Assembly: GCA_019279435.1 (NCBI GenBank)
Contig: JAAALK010000287.1
Location: forward strand, 82,649,886 to 82,713,885
From: Zizania palustris
Taxonomy: Eukaryota > Streptophyta > Magnoliopsida > Poales > Poaceae
Direction of reading: 5' to 3'
DNA length: 64,000 nt
Under the pieces are notes generated by a model that saw only the letters and a program-made list of their open reading frames with translations, was not told the origin of the DNA and did not search any database. Both the position numbers and the translations under genes were made by a program. Positions 22,892 to 33,198 of this stretch are shown piece after piece (position 1 is the first letter of the stretch; every line of letters begins with the position of its first letter).

Positions 22892-23104
22892 CTTGTGAGA
22901 ACAATAATATTTTCAATCATAAGAGAAAGACTTAGAAAGAATTTCACTCGAAAATAACTCAACGGGAATCGTATAAAAGTGGTACTAAATTGTTCGTTAC
23001 ATTTAAGTTCTTATTTTTATGCCACCCACAATACAAAGTTATTGCGGATGGTACCATAATCATAAAACATAAAACAATCAACGAGATCTATCGTCTAAGG
23101 GAGT

Positions 23105-23880
23105 CTACTTATCGCCCGAGGCAGTCTCAGTGCTCTCGGAACCACAAGCATCCTGGGGATGGTGGGCTTGATGAAGTTCACGATGATGGGGTCAGCGACG
23201 ATGGCGGGGCGCGGTGTAGTGGCACTGGAGCTGGACGGTCCGGTGGGTGCTAGCGGCGGCATGATTCTCTTGGGGCGAGGGGCTGGCTCCCAGATGGGCT
23301 TCTTCCTCCTTGGGACAAGGGGAAACATCTCTGCGATGTCCTTCTGCAATTTGATGATCTTGTGTTGCAGCTCGCCGTTCTGCTAGATCAAGCCCTTCAT
23401 CTCCTAACAAAGGAACTCGATAGCCTCGTGGTGCTCCTCGGCGTCAAGCACGGCCTCGGTGTGGAGATCGTCCATGTCCTAGAGAAGACGGGTCTGTCGG
23501 GACATGACCGGATCGTGGTCGGAGAGGACCCCGACGTAGATGCTGTGGTGGGCGCCGGGAGTACGCATCGGTACTAGTCGGAATGATGAGTCCCGAATAT
23601 GATCATCGTATATCATCCTCAGCTCCATGAGGGCCTGGAGGGTGGTGCGCTGGCATGCGATGTCGAAGGTCGGGCCTCCGACTGCTGCCGTGAAGAATGG
23701 CAGGTGGTCGCCGGACCCGTGAATTGTGATGGAAATGTCACAAGGTCCTACGAACTCCTCCATGTAGATGCCATGGAACTCGGGCTTGAAGGTGAACCTG
23801 AGGAAGGTCACCATCATACGGAGCTCCCGGATGAATCCCTCAAAGTGTCGGCACAAGTTGTGGACATGGTGGACATGCAT
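23105..23880 (-). pseudogene. Extra ORF upstream of gag in element B (ORF0)
   Basis: A minus-strand ORF (133 aa, 23479-23880) begins MHVHHVHNLCRHFEGFIREL and continues through GPCDISITIHGSG and FDIACQRTTLQALMELRMI to SSFRLVPMR. After stops, the reading continues to a Lys/Pro-rich tail (23095-23349 frame, KDIAEMFPLVPRRKKPIWEP). It is homologous along its length to the intact 259-aa ORF of G (50406-51185) and in the same place, between the primer site and gag. Function unknown; see the G copy for the fold suggestion. Broken here by at least three stops. Confidence 0.7.
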
Positions 23881-24003
23881 CTACAAATAAAACAAGTTAA
23901 AAAGAGTGAGGGGAGGAACAAAATGATGAGGTAGATTTTTACGAAATAGATTTTAACAAAACTAAGCGTTAGGCTGGTCCGTTTGGCTTCCTACAGTCAA
24001 GTC

Positions 24004-24016
24004 GGCTCTGATACCA
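24004..24016 (-). other. Element B primer-binding site (tRNA-Met)
   Basis: The minus strand reads TGGTATCAGAGCC, a perfect plant tRNA-Met primer-binding site, 3 nt inside the 5' LTR. Confidence 0.9.
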
Positions 24017-24019
24017 ACT

Positions 24020-24289
24020 TGTGACGCCCCGATTTTACCAAATCGGAACATTATTGAATTTCCATAGAAAAACAATAATAACAAGAGGTTCATCATGCGA
24101 CAACGTACATACGGTCAAACATCTATGGTTCGTAGACCACATTATTACATAAGTGTAAAATTAAAAGAAACTATGAAAATAAACTGCATGACGAACGTCT
24201 TCTTCAGGATCGTCTTCTTGACTGGGTCGCTACTCCAGACCATCCTCCTCGTAGTATGCAGCATCTGAAGTGTTTGTCCAATGGGTACG
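24020..24289 (-). repeat. 5' LTR of B, piece 1
   Basis: Starts TGTGACGCCCCGATTTTACC and parallels 14158-14430 of the 3' LTR. It is cut by solo LTR C; GTACG at 24285-24289 is the left target duplication. Confidence 0.9.
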
Positions 24290-25229
24290 TGTCACGCCCA
24301 GATTTAATAAATCCGGACCTTTATTGACATTCCATAGAAAATCAATAAACCAAGACGTTCATCATGCGACCACATACAATACGAGCAATCATTCACGGTT
24401 CGTAGACCGTATAAGTACAAAAGTGAATAAAGGTGAAGAGAAACTAATAAAACAAAGGTCCTAGATGAACACCTCCTTCCAGTCTCGCCTTGACTGGGTC
24501 GCTACTCCAGACCTTCATCCTCCTCGTAGTAGACGGGCTCTGGTGGTGTAAGTCAACGGGGGTGAGTACGAACGTACTCAGCAAACCACCGGATGCAAAT
24601 ATAATGCAGAGTAATAACAAGGGAGATAGTGGCTAATTTTGTGGAAGAGCATAATGTGTAAAGAAATTAAATGTGATCAATTTATTAGTACTGAAATGTA
24701 AACATGTGTATGCATCATCATCTTCTAACTCGAGGGGTACAGTCAGCCCACCCTCGCTCAACAGTCCTTACATGCCATGAATAACTCAACCATTCAAACA
24801 ATAGTAAACTAACTGCAAGAAGTCACACAACCCGCCCTTGACCGTGGGCTCGGCTTTTCGAAAAGGTTTAATACTCTGATTAGAGGTGTACCACTGTACC
24901 CACAAGGCACGCACCCATCACCTACACCAAAGTGTAACGAGATGACCCATACCACGGGAACTCGTGCCAAAACCTTCCATATGGTCCTCCTCGACTCGAC
25001 AGCACCCTCTTATGGGTTTCATATGGTGCCCCGACGCGTCGAGCCAACACCATACCCCCCTTGAGCCACGTCGATACAAGTCACCCGCAGGTTGCCCCTT
25101 GCCCCCTCCACTATGGTGCATCGAGTCAGATTGTTCCATACTTCCAGTTAGGACTTACCCATTAGACTTGTGGTTAGTACGGAAGTGCTTTGCAACAGAT
25201 CCCGCAGACCGGTCCTTATAGTGCCCCGG

Positions 25230-27192
25230 TGAGGAGCCATGCTGAATAGCGTGGGCCTCATGGCTCCAGAAGTGATGAGTCATTGTCAACGATAGTCAAA
25301 GAGGACAGAAGAAGAAGAGATCTGTTGTTTCATGGGCCGCGTGTGACTCAGGTACACGGGCAGCAAGCGACTGTCGGGCAGAGGAGGCTGTGAAGTCGGG
25401 CTGGCCCAATCCGGGTACATGGGCCAGAAGCAGTAGAAGACCCACTGGGCTGTTGACCAGGACTGACTCAGGTACACGGGCGGTGAGTGATTGCCGGGCT
25501 GAGAGAGTTGCGGAGTCGGGCCAGCCCAATCCGGGTACCTGGTGCAAAGCTGGTGGAGGCTTTGTCAGTTTCGGCACAAAACTGACAACCGTCGATCTTG
25601 TATCCGACTATCCAGAAGAGAAGCCGTAGTCGCTACGAAAGCTGAGCTTCCAGATAAGTCATCTGTAACTCTAGGCCCACAGTCAGTCAGTCGTGTCTGT
25701 AAAAATACCTAAGGGCAGTAGAGTCTTTTCCTTTATTCTTGCGTCTATAAAAACCCTAAGGGGCTGGTAGAATATTCCTAGTGTTGGGCAGCCTATAAAT
25801 AGGGCCCCAATCCCTAAGGTTTGGACTACCCTTCTAGAAATCACTTTTTGAATCATTCATTGGGTCATCTCTTTGTTTCCTGTGCTTGTCTCTCTCTGCT
25901 GTGTGCGCCACCAGGCTAATAGCTGCAGTTCCTCTATGTTTGTCTCTGTTTTGTTGGATGTTTTTATTCCTTATGCCTTGTGATGTTTCTCATTTAATGG
26001 ATCTGCAGCATTTAATTCATTCTCACTGAATTTATTCTCGGTTGTGAAGGCTTCGGATGGCTTCTGTTGCTTGTGTTCTACACGCAAGTAGTACTAGTTC
26101 TTGCTGTTGCAAGTAGTACTACTACACTGTAGCTACAGTACTCACTGCCAGCTTTTTACCTTCTATTGCGCAGCTTTTTGATCGAAGTTGGCAGGCTCTA
26201 GCAACTTTTCTGGCTGTTTTCTGGCGAAGCCCCCTCTCTGTTCGAAGCCCCTCAGCTCCGTGAGGCAGGCTTCGATCTAACACCTTCGAAGGCTTCATTC
26301 AAACATCGAACCTTGTTTTGTGTCCTGTGTTGCTAGCTTCGAAGTATTTTTTGAACGGACAGCATCGCATACTTCGAGCGACGTTGCGAAGGTACTCCGG
26401 CCCTAGCTGTTCGAAGTCCATACTTCGTTAGGTTTCGAAGTTGGCTTCGAAGCTTGTTGTTCTGCTAGGCTTCGCACTGTTTTCTTTGTGGCGTGTCAGC
26501 CTTCGCTTCTCTTTTCGAAGCTTTCTCTTTTCGAAGGTAGAGTGTAGGCTTTGAGTTTGGTCTCTCTGTCGTGTGACAGGCTTCGCTTCTGTGATCAAAG
26601 GTTGTTCGTCTGTTTGTTGAGTTCAAAGTTCTGTGTTCGAAGGTTTGACTTCGAAGCTGTGTCTAAGTTTTGTCTTCGAAGTACACACTTCGAAGCAGGC
26701 TCCGACGTTTGTCATACTTCGCTTCGAAGCATACTTCGCTTCTTGCCACTTCGAACTAGACTAGACCCAAACACCTTCGGCATCTTCGACATGCTTCGCA
26801 ACTGTCCTCCGAAGCAGGCTTCGACCAGCGAAGTAGTCTTCGACAAACATCTCCGAAGCAGACCTCGACGGGCGAAGCAGGCGTCGCCAAGTTCCGAACA
26901 GGAGACAAATTTGGACAGTAACTTCTCATTTCACCTTACATATATTTAGATCATTTCATTGGGAAGTTTAGGCCTGTTACACAGTGTTCATCTGCCTAGT
27001 TGCACTTCTTTAATAGTTCTCTGTTTGACATCAGTTGCTTCTAGGTTAGATACTCTTAGACTTAGGCCTTCTGTTTATTTTCTGCTGCTTAGTCTTTTGA
27101 GGTGCGTTGGGTATTGGGAACAGGCCATTGATTCGAAAGAATTTTTAAGGCGCCCATTCACCCCCCCTCTGGTCGCTACTTTCGGTCCTACA
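25230..27192 (+). repeat. 5' LTR of element D (1963 bp)
   Basis: Starts TGAGGAGCCATGCTGAATAG and ends CTTTCGGTCCTACA, followed after 2 nt by the primer site. The second half (about 26040-26900) is saturated with CTTCG/CGAAG and the palindrome TTCGAA. Small ORFs in it are chance. Confidence 0.93.
25793..25802 (+). promoter_or_regulatory. TATA box of the D 5' LTR
   Basis: CTATAAATAG in a GC-rich context (GCCTATAAATAGGGCCCC), about 560 bp into the LTR; conserved in the 3' LTR at 35082-35091. A second TATA-like CTATAAAAA lies 50 bp upstream but is mutated in the 3' copy. Confidence 0.75.
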
Positions 27193-27194
27193 AG

Positions 27195-27206
27195 TGGTAT
27201 CAGAGC
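27195..27206 (+). other. Element D primer-binding site (tRNA-Met)
   Basis: TGGTATCAGAGC, exact, 2 nt after the 5' LTR and followed by GAGGTTA. Confidence 0.92.
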
Positions 27207-27257
27207 GAGGTTAGGGTTTTTCCATACCTTAACCGGTTCTAAACCCCAGTAGTGACC

Positions 27258-30008
27258 ATGACGTCTCCTGGCAAGGTCCCGTCCTTGGAAGCCTATGGCT
27301 ATAATTATTGGAAGACTCGCATGCGAGCCTATCTCATGAGCCAGGGCTCGGACATATGGGACATTTGCGTTCACACCACGTTTGTCATTTTGCCAGTCGC
27401 TGAGCATGGTACTGCTGGTATCATTGCTCAGCATCTGAGCAACAGTAAGGCTGTGAACATACTCTTTTCTGGTTTAGGTCCCACTGAGTTTGAGCGTGTG
27501 AGTCATCTCTCCACTGCGAGAGAGATCTGGGCTACCCTCAAGGCACACCATGAGGGAACAACACAGGTCAAGGCTTGGCTCTATCAGACCTACTGGCGTG
27601 AATATGAGAATTTCACACAGAAGCCGGGTGAATCTGTTGAGGCTTTGTTTGGTCGTTTTCAGTCGATCATAAACAAGCTTCGGGACAACAAGGCTGAGGG
27701 TGCTCAGTTAATCTCAGATCACGAGCAGGCGCTCAAGGTTCTCCATACCTTGGACTCAAAGATCTGGGAGATCAAGGTATCCTCTATCGTTGAGAGCACT
27801 TCCTACGATACCTTGACCATTTCTGAGTTGTTTAGCAAGCTGAAGGCCACTGAGGTAGATATCCAGCTGAGATCAAATCTCACTGGTTCTGGATCAAAAT
27901 CCCTGGCCCTTGCTACACCTTCTGTTGATCCCTCTTCTGTGAATTGTGCTGGGTTCTCTTTGATGTCTATCATTGAGGATCAGCTAGAGTTATTGGGAGA
28001 TGATGATTTTTGTCTTTTTAACAACCGGGTGCGTCGTGTCTATGATAAGAGAATGTTCAAAAGACACGGCACAAAATCCGGATGCTTTGAGTGTGGTGAT
28101 CCAGGACACTTCATCGCCGACTGCCCCAAGCGCAATGGATACAAGAAGGGCACCGGTGGCAGCTTCCATGACTCCAGCAAGCATGAGAGCTCATCCTTCA
28201 ACAAGGGCAAGCCGAAGACCCGATTCTTCAAGAAGGCCCTGAAGGACTACCGGCGAGAGAACAAGAAACGCGACAAGGCCTTCTTCGCCGAGATGGAGAA
28301 GAGCTACTCCAAGCAGTCCACATCTTCTTCCTCTTCATCGAGCTCAAGTGATGAGGAGATCGCCATCAGAAAGGGGAAGGACAAGGACGATCCGGCGGGC
28401 CTCTGCTTCATGGCTTTCGGAGACAAGCCGAAGAGCCGCTCTCACCAGCGCCGAAGATCCCGCAAGAGCTTCTGTTCAATGGCTCTTAGGGATAGGGAAG
28501 AAAAGATCTCCTCCGACGACTCCGACGACGACAACAACAAGGTATCATCCTACGAGCGCGAAATAGTTGATTTACTTGAGAGCAATCGTCAGGAGTTGAG
28601 ATATCGGGAAAAACTGCTTAGGGGGGCTAAGAAGAGGATAGATGAGTTAGAAAGTGAGCTTGCCGTGGCCAACGGCAGAATCGAGAGTCTATATTCTTCC
28701 CCTTGCTTGGGTGATAGCACTGAGTGCCCGAAGTGTGAGGTGCTTCTGTGTGACCTGTCGACTCTGAAGTCCAGGTACACAGAAAGGGTTGATGAGAGGG
28801 ACGCTTTGGCCACTGAGCTTGAAAGCGCTCAGCTGGAGCTAAAAGATGCTCAAGCCACTGTCATCACACCCTGTGTTCATTGCCCAACTCATCTAGCTGC
28901 CTTAGCTGAGCTAAAATCCAAGGGCGATGAGCATTTGGGTGATTTGGAGAGGTTGAGAGCTGAGCTTGCCCAGACTAGGCTAGAGCTTGAGACACTGTCA
29001 GTTCCACCCACTGTCTGTGAGAACTGTCTGTCTCTTAGAATGGAGTTGATCAAGCTAAAAGCCGAAAAGTCTGTCCAAGTAGAGAGTGAGTGTGAAACCT
29101 GCTTGTCTCAGGTGGAGGTTCTAGCTTCCTTGAGAGAGGAGCAAGCAGATTCTCAGAATGAGAACTTTTACCTCCGTTCTATCCTGAGTTGGATCAGTGC
29201 CAGAGAGCCACAACTTGGCATGATGATCCAGCAGTTCAAGAGGCAGGATGGGTTTGGGGTAGGTTATACCTACACCAAGGCTGACTTTGAGAGTGCCATT
29301 AGCCGGGCAGTGGAGTGGAGTAAAATGACTCCAGAGCAGAGGTATCCCAAGACTCACTCCACTGAGTCTTCCCAGGCTTGTCAGCCCAAGGATGGAGTGA
29401 TCCATGAACCACCTAAAGCTCCACCCAAGAAACCTATCTGGGTTCCTAAGCCCAAACACCTCCACTCTTCTCTAGACTCTCTTCGTGGACCTTCTCAACC
29501 CAAGAAGATTACGCCTAACACCACCAAGCCCAAACATCCCAAGCCTCAACCACATCCCAAGAAGCCCACCTATCATTGTGAGTACTGTCAGAGAGACGGG
29601 CATCTTGCAGAGTTCTGCTTCAGGAGGAAGCGGGTTGAGAGAGCAGAGAGGGCTCGTAGTGATCAGGAGCAGTTCTACCAGCAGGGTGGTAGACTGCGTG
29701 TTCCTCGGCGTGGGGAGAGGCTGGAGGCCAGGCCGCGTCGTGTAGGTGGTGGTAGAGGAGACGACTTTCTTGCCCGTGCTCCAGTTGGTGGCGTCCGTTC
29801 CGACAGAGTTCCAGACCGTGTTGGCTACGGTTCTGGACCTCGTGGCCGCAGGGTTAGGCAGAACCAAGGACCGCGCTTTGAGCCGCATTTTGGTCCAAAC
29901 TCTTTTGATGGTTTTCGCTTTCCATCTTTTGAGCAGATGGCTCGACACTGGTTTAGCTCTTTTGCTAAACCTGGTGCCGGACCATTTGCTCCCACTTACA
30001 GCCACTGA
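27258..30008 (+). CDS. gag: Element D Gag (916 aa, intact)
   Basis: The first good ATG after the primer site (27258) opens an intact frame; the GTG at 27252 is unlikely to be used. Order: N-terminal copia Gag domain (SLEAYGYNYWKTRMRAYL; GESVEALFGRFQSIINKL), zinc knuckle CFECGDPGHFIADC at about residues 276-289, a Lys/Ser-rich basic-acidic linker, a coiled coil at about 436-640 with four CxxC motifs (CPKC, CVHC, CENC, CETC), a Pro/Lys-rich region, a second knuckle CEYCQRDGHLAEFC at about 774-787, and an Arg/Gly-rich tail. Such long Gags are typical of Sireviruses. It forms the cytoplasmic particle and binds RNA. Pol follows in a different frame, overlapping the gag end, so expression of Pol would need frameshifting or separate initiation. 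Confidence 0.93.
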   Translation: MTSPGKVPSLEAYGYNYWKTRMRAYLMSQGSDIWDICVHTTFVILPVAEHGTAGIIAQHLSNSKAVNILFSGLGPTEFERVSHLSTAREIWATLKAHHEGTTQVKAWLYQTYWREYENFTQKPGESVEALFGRFQSIINKLRDNKAEGAQLISDHEQALKVLHTLDSKIWEIKVSSIVESTSYDTLTISELFSKLKATEVDIQLRSNLTGSGSKSLALATPSVDPSSVNCAGFSLMSIIEDQLELLGDDDFCLFNNRVRRVYDKRMFKRHGTKSGCFECGDPGHFIADCPKRNGYKKGTGGSFHDSSKHESSSFNKGKPKTRFFKKALKDYRRENKKRDKAFFAEMEKSYSKQSTSSSSSSSSSDEEIAIRKGKDKDDPAGLCFMAFGDKPKSRSHQRRRSRKSFCSMALRDREEKISSDDSDDDNNKVSSYEREIVDLLESNRQELRYREKLLRGAKKRIDELESELAVANGRIESLYSSPCLGDSTECPKCEVLLCDLSTLKSRYTERVDERDALATELESAQLELKDAQATVITPCVHCPTHLAALAELKSKGDEHLGDLERLRAELAQTRLELETLSVPPTVCENCLSLRMELIKLKAEKSVQVESECETCLSQVEVLASLREEQADSQNENFYLRSILSWISAREPQLGMMIQQFKRQDGFGVGYTYTKADFESAISRAVEWSKMTPEQRYPKTHSTESSQACQPKDGVIHEPPKAPPKKPIWVPKPKHLHSSLDSLRGPSQPKKITPNTTKPKHPKPQPHPKKPTYHCEYCQRDGHLAEFCFRRKRVERAERARSDQEQFYQQGGRLRVPRRGERLEARPRRVGGGRGDDFLARAPVGGVRSDRVPDRVGYGSGPRGRRVRQNQGPRFEPHFGPNSFDGFRFPSFEQMARHWFSSFAKPGAGPFAPTYSH

Positions 30009-30010
30009 TT

Positions 30011-33000
30011 GTGCAGGACCGGGGACTGGAGGATGTTTGGATCATGGACTCAGGATGCTCTCGCCACATGACGGGACATCGCAGATGGTTTTCCAGTCTC
30101 ATTCCCCCGAGCTCCAAAGAATACATCACGTTCGGGAACAGCGGTCAAGGGAAAGTAAGTGGCATAGGCTCAATTCGCATTTCAGATCATTTCTCTTTGA
30201 AGAATGTTGCTTTGGTTAAGAATTTGAACTTCAATTTGATTTCTGTTTCGCAACTTCTTGAGGATGGTTTGGAAGTGCGTTTTAAGAAGGGCAATTCTTC
30301 TGTGGTTGATTCTAGAGGGTCTTTGATTTGCCAGATTTTACCCTTCGGTAAAGTTTTTTGAATTGACTTCTCTAGTTCTTTTGGCCCTTCTCGCTGTTTG
30401 ATTGCTGGATCTTCTTCTGAGCTCTGGAAGTGGCATAGGAGGTTAGGTCACTTGAGTTTTGATCTGCTAGTCAGGTTAAGCTCTATGGACCTCATCCGAG
30501 GATTGCCCAAGCTTAAGTTGGAGAAGGATCTAGTCTGTCATCCCTGTCGTCATGGGAAAATGGTTGCCGCTTCTCACTCACCTGTGACTCAGGTGATGAC
30601 TTCGTATCCGGGCGAGCTCTTACACTTGGACACTGTTGGTCCTGCTCGGGTACGTTCAGTCGGTGGGAAGTGGTATGCACTTGTGATTGTTGACGATTTT
30701 TCTCGATTCTCGTGGGTTTTCTTTTTGGAGTCTAAGGATGAAACATTTCAGTTTGTTCATGACCTGATTTTGAAGCTGAAGAATGAGAACAATGGTCGGA
30801 TGCGAGCAATTCGCTCTGACAATGGCTCTGAGTTCAAGAACTCTCAGTTCGTCAGCTTCTGTAGTGATCTGGGTCTGGACCATCAGTTTTCTTCTCCTTA
30901 CACTCCCCCACAGAACGGCGTTGTGGAACGAAAGAACCGCACGCTAGTCGAGATGGCCAGGACGATGCTTGATGAGCACATGACTCCTAGGCGTTTTTGG
31001 GCTGAAGCCATGAACACGGCTTGCTATCTAGCCAACCGCATCTTTCTTAGAGCTTACCTTGGTAAAACATCATATGAACTGCGGTTTGGCAGACAGCCCA
31101 AGGTGAGCCACTTGCGAGCGTTTGGCTGCAAGTGCTTTGTGCTCAAGAAGGGAGGGCATTTGGACAAGTTTGAGTCTCGTTGCTGGGATGGTGTTTTTCT
31201 TGGTTATGCATTGCATTCTCGAGGCTTCCGTGTTTGGAACCTCGAATCCCAGCTGCTTGTCGAGACTTGTGAGGTTTCATTTGATGAGTCCTTGCCTTCT
31301 TTGACTCCTTCTTTTGAGCCGTCTGATGGTGAGCTCGGAGAGTCCATCTTCGAGGAAGATGATGACACTCCAGCCGCTAATGAGGGTGGGCCTTCTGCAT
31401 CCCCCGCAGAGCCCACACCTTCTGAGACTTTGACTGAGGATGAGGGCGGACCTCTGATCACTTCTTCCACTACGATCGAGCCCCCTCAGTCGAGTCCAGA
31501 GGTGCCTGTTGCTGACTCCGGTGAGGTGACTTCAGATCACCAGGGAACCCGAGCAGTTCAGCGTGACCATCCCTCAGAGCTCATCATAGGTGATTTGACT
31601 GAGAGGACTTTGCGTTCTTCTGCCTCTCTTGCTGTGTTTGCTGAATCTGCATTTGTTGCATCTTTTGAGCCCATAGATATTTCTCATGCTCTTTCTGACT
31701 CTACCTGGATTAACGCTATGCAAGAAGAGCTTGAGAATTTTGTCCGCAATCGGGTTTGGACACTAGTTGAGCCGCCACCTGGATGCAACCCCATAGGCAC
31801 CAAGTGGGTATTCAAGAACAAACAAGGTGAAGATAGGGTTGTGGTGCGCAACAAGGCTCGACTAGTTGCCCAGGGTTATTGCCAGAAGGAAGGTATTAAC
31901 TTAGAAGAAACCTTCGCTCCTATTGCCCGTCTTGAGTCCATTCGTATTCTTCTAGCTTTTGCCGTTTCGAAGGGTTTTAAGCTTTTTCAAATGGATGTTA
32001 AGAGTGCTTTTCTGAACGGGTACATAGAAGAGGAGGTTTATGTTAGGCAACCCCCCGGTTTTGAGGACCCTAAGTTTCCTCGACATGTTTTTAAGTTGCA
32101 CAAGGCTTTATACGGGTTGAAGCAAGCCCCCAGGGCTTGGTATGACCGGTTAAAGCAATTTTTGTTGGGGAAGGGCTTTGTGATGGGTTCTGTGGATAAA
32201 ACTCTTTTCTTGCTCAGAGATGCTTCAGATTTCTTAGTCGCTCAGATTTATGTGGACGATATTATCTTTGGCGGTACTACTGATTCTCTTGTGTCCAAGT
32301 TTTCTGAGCAGATGCACAGCGAGTTTGAGATGAGCCTCATGGGATAGCTCAAGTACTTCTTAGGGCTCTAGATCAAGCAGACCAAGGACGACACCTTCAT
32401 CGACCAAGGTAAGTACACTCGCGACATGCTCAAGAAATTTGACTTTGGTGGTGAATTGAAGCCGCAGATGACCCCAATGGGCACTTCTGGGGGTCTGGAC
32501 AAGGACGAGAGCGGTGTCAAGGTCAATGAAAGGGAGTTTCGAGGGATGATCGGTTCGCTATTGTACTTAACGGCACCAAGACCAGACATACAGTTCGCCG
32601 TGGGAGTTTGCGCGCGTTTCCAGTCTTCACCACGCGCGTCTCATCGGCAGGCTGTCAAGCGCATCTTCAGGTATCTCACTTATGCGCCCGATCTCGGTCT
32701 TTACTATTCAGCATCATCATCTCTTGATTTATCTGGCTTTTCGGATGCCGACTTCGGTGGGTGCCGGTTGGATCGCAAGTCGACTTCCGGTACTTGCCAA
32801 TTTCTTGGTTCTTCTCTTGTTTCTTGGTCCTCTCGAAAGCAATCTGGAGTTGCTCTTTCGACCACAGAGGCTGAGTACGTAGCTGCTGCTAGCTGCTGTT
32901 CACAGTTGGTTTGGATGATTTCCACTCTACGAGATTTTGGGTTGTTCTTTCCTACCAGAGTTCCTTTGTTTTGCGACAGCACTAGTGCAATTAGTGTAGG

Positions 33001-33198
33001 GAAAAACCCATGTCTCCATTCAAAACCAAACACATTGATGTGCGCTTTCACTTCTTGCGGGATCAATATGAGAAAGGTGTCATTGACCTTGTTCATGTTG
33101 ATACCCATCATCAGTTGGCTGACATTTTCACCAAACCCCTAGATCAGTCTACCTTTGAGCGTTTAAGAGGGGATTTGGGTGTTGTGTATCCTTTTTAG
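30011..33198 (+). pseudogene. pol: Element D Pol (protease, integrase, RT, RNase H) with stops
   Basis: Protease: VWIMDSGCSRHMTG near 30040. Integrase: zinc-binding HRRLGHLSF...CHPCRHGK, core LHLDTVGPAR, IRSDNGSEF and PPQNGVVERKNRTL (D, D, E present). RT: KARLVAQGYCQKEG, QMDVKSAFLNG, and catalytic QIYVDDIIFGG. RNase H: GFSDADFGGC, STTEAEYVA, FCDSTSAI and, in another frame, KHIDVRFHFLRD to the end at 33198. Breaks: TGA at 30359-30361, TAG at 32345-32347 and 32369-32371, and a 1-nt frameshift near 33025. All three stops are one transition from a sense codon (CGA or CAG) or one change from GAG. Domain content complete, copy non-functional without suppression. Confidence 0.92.
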
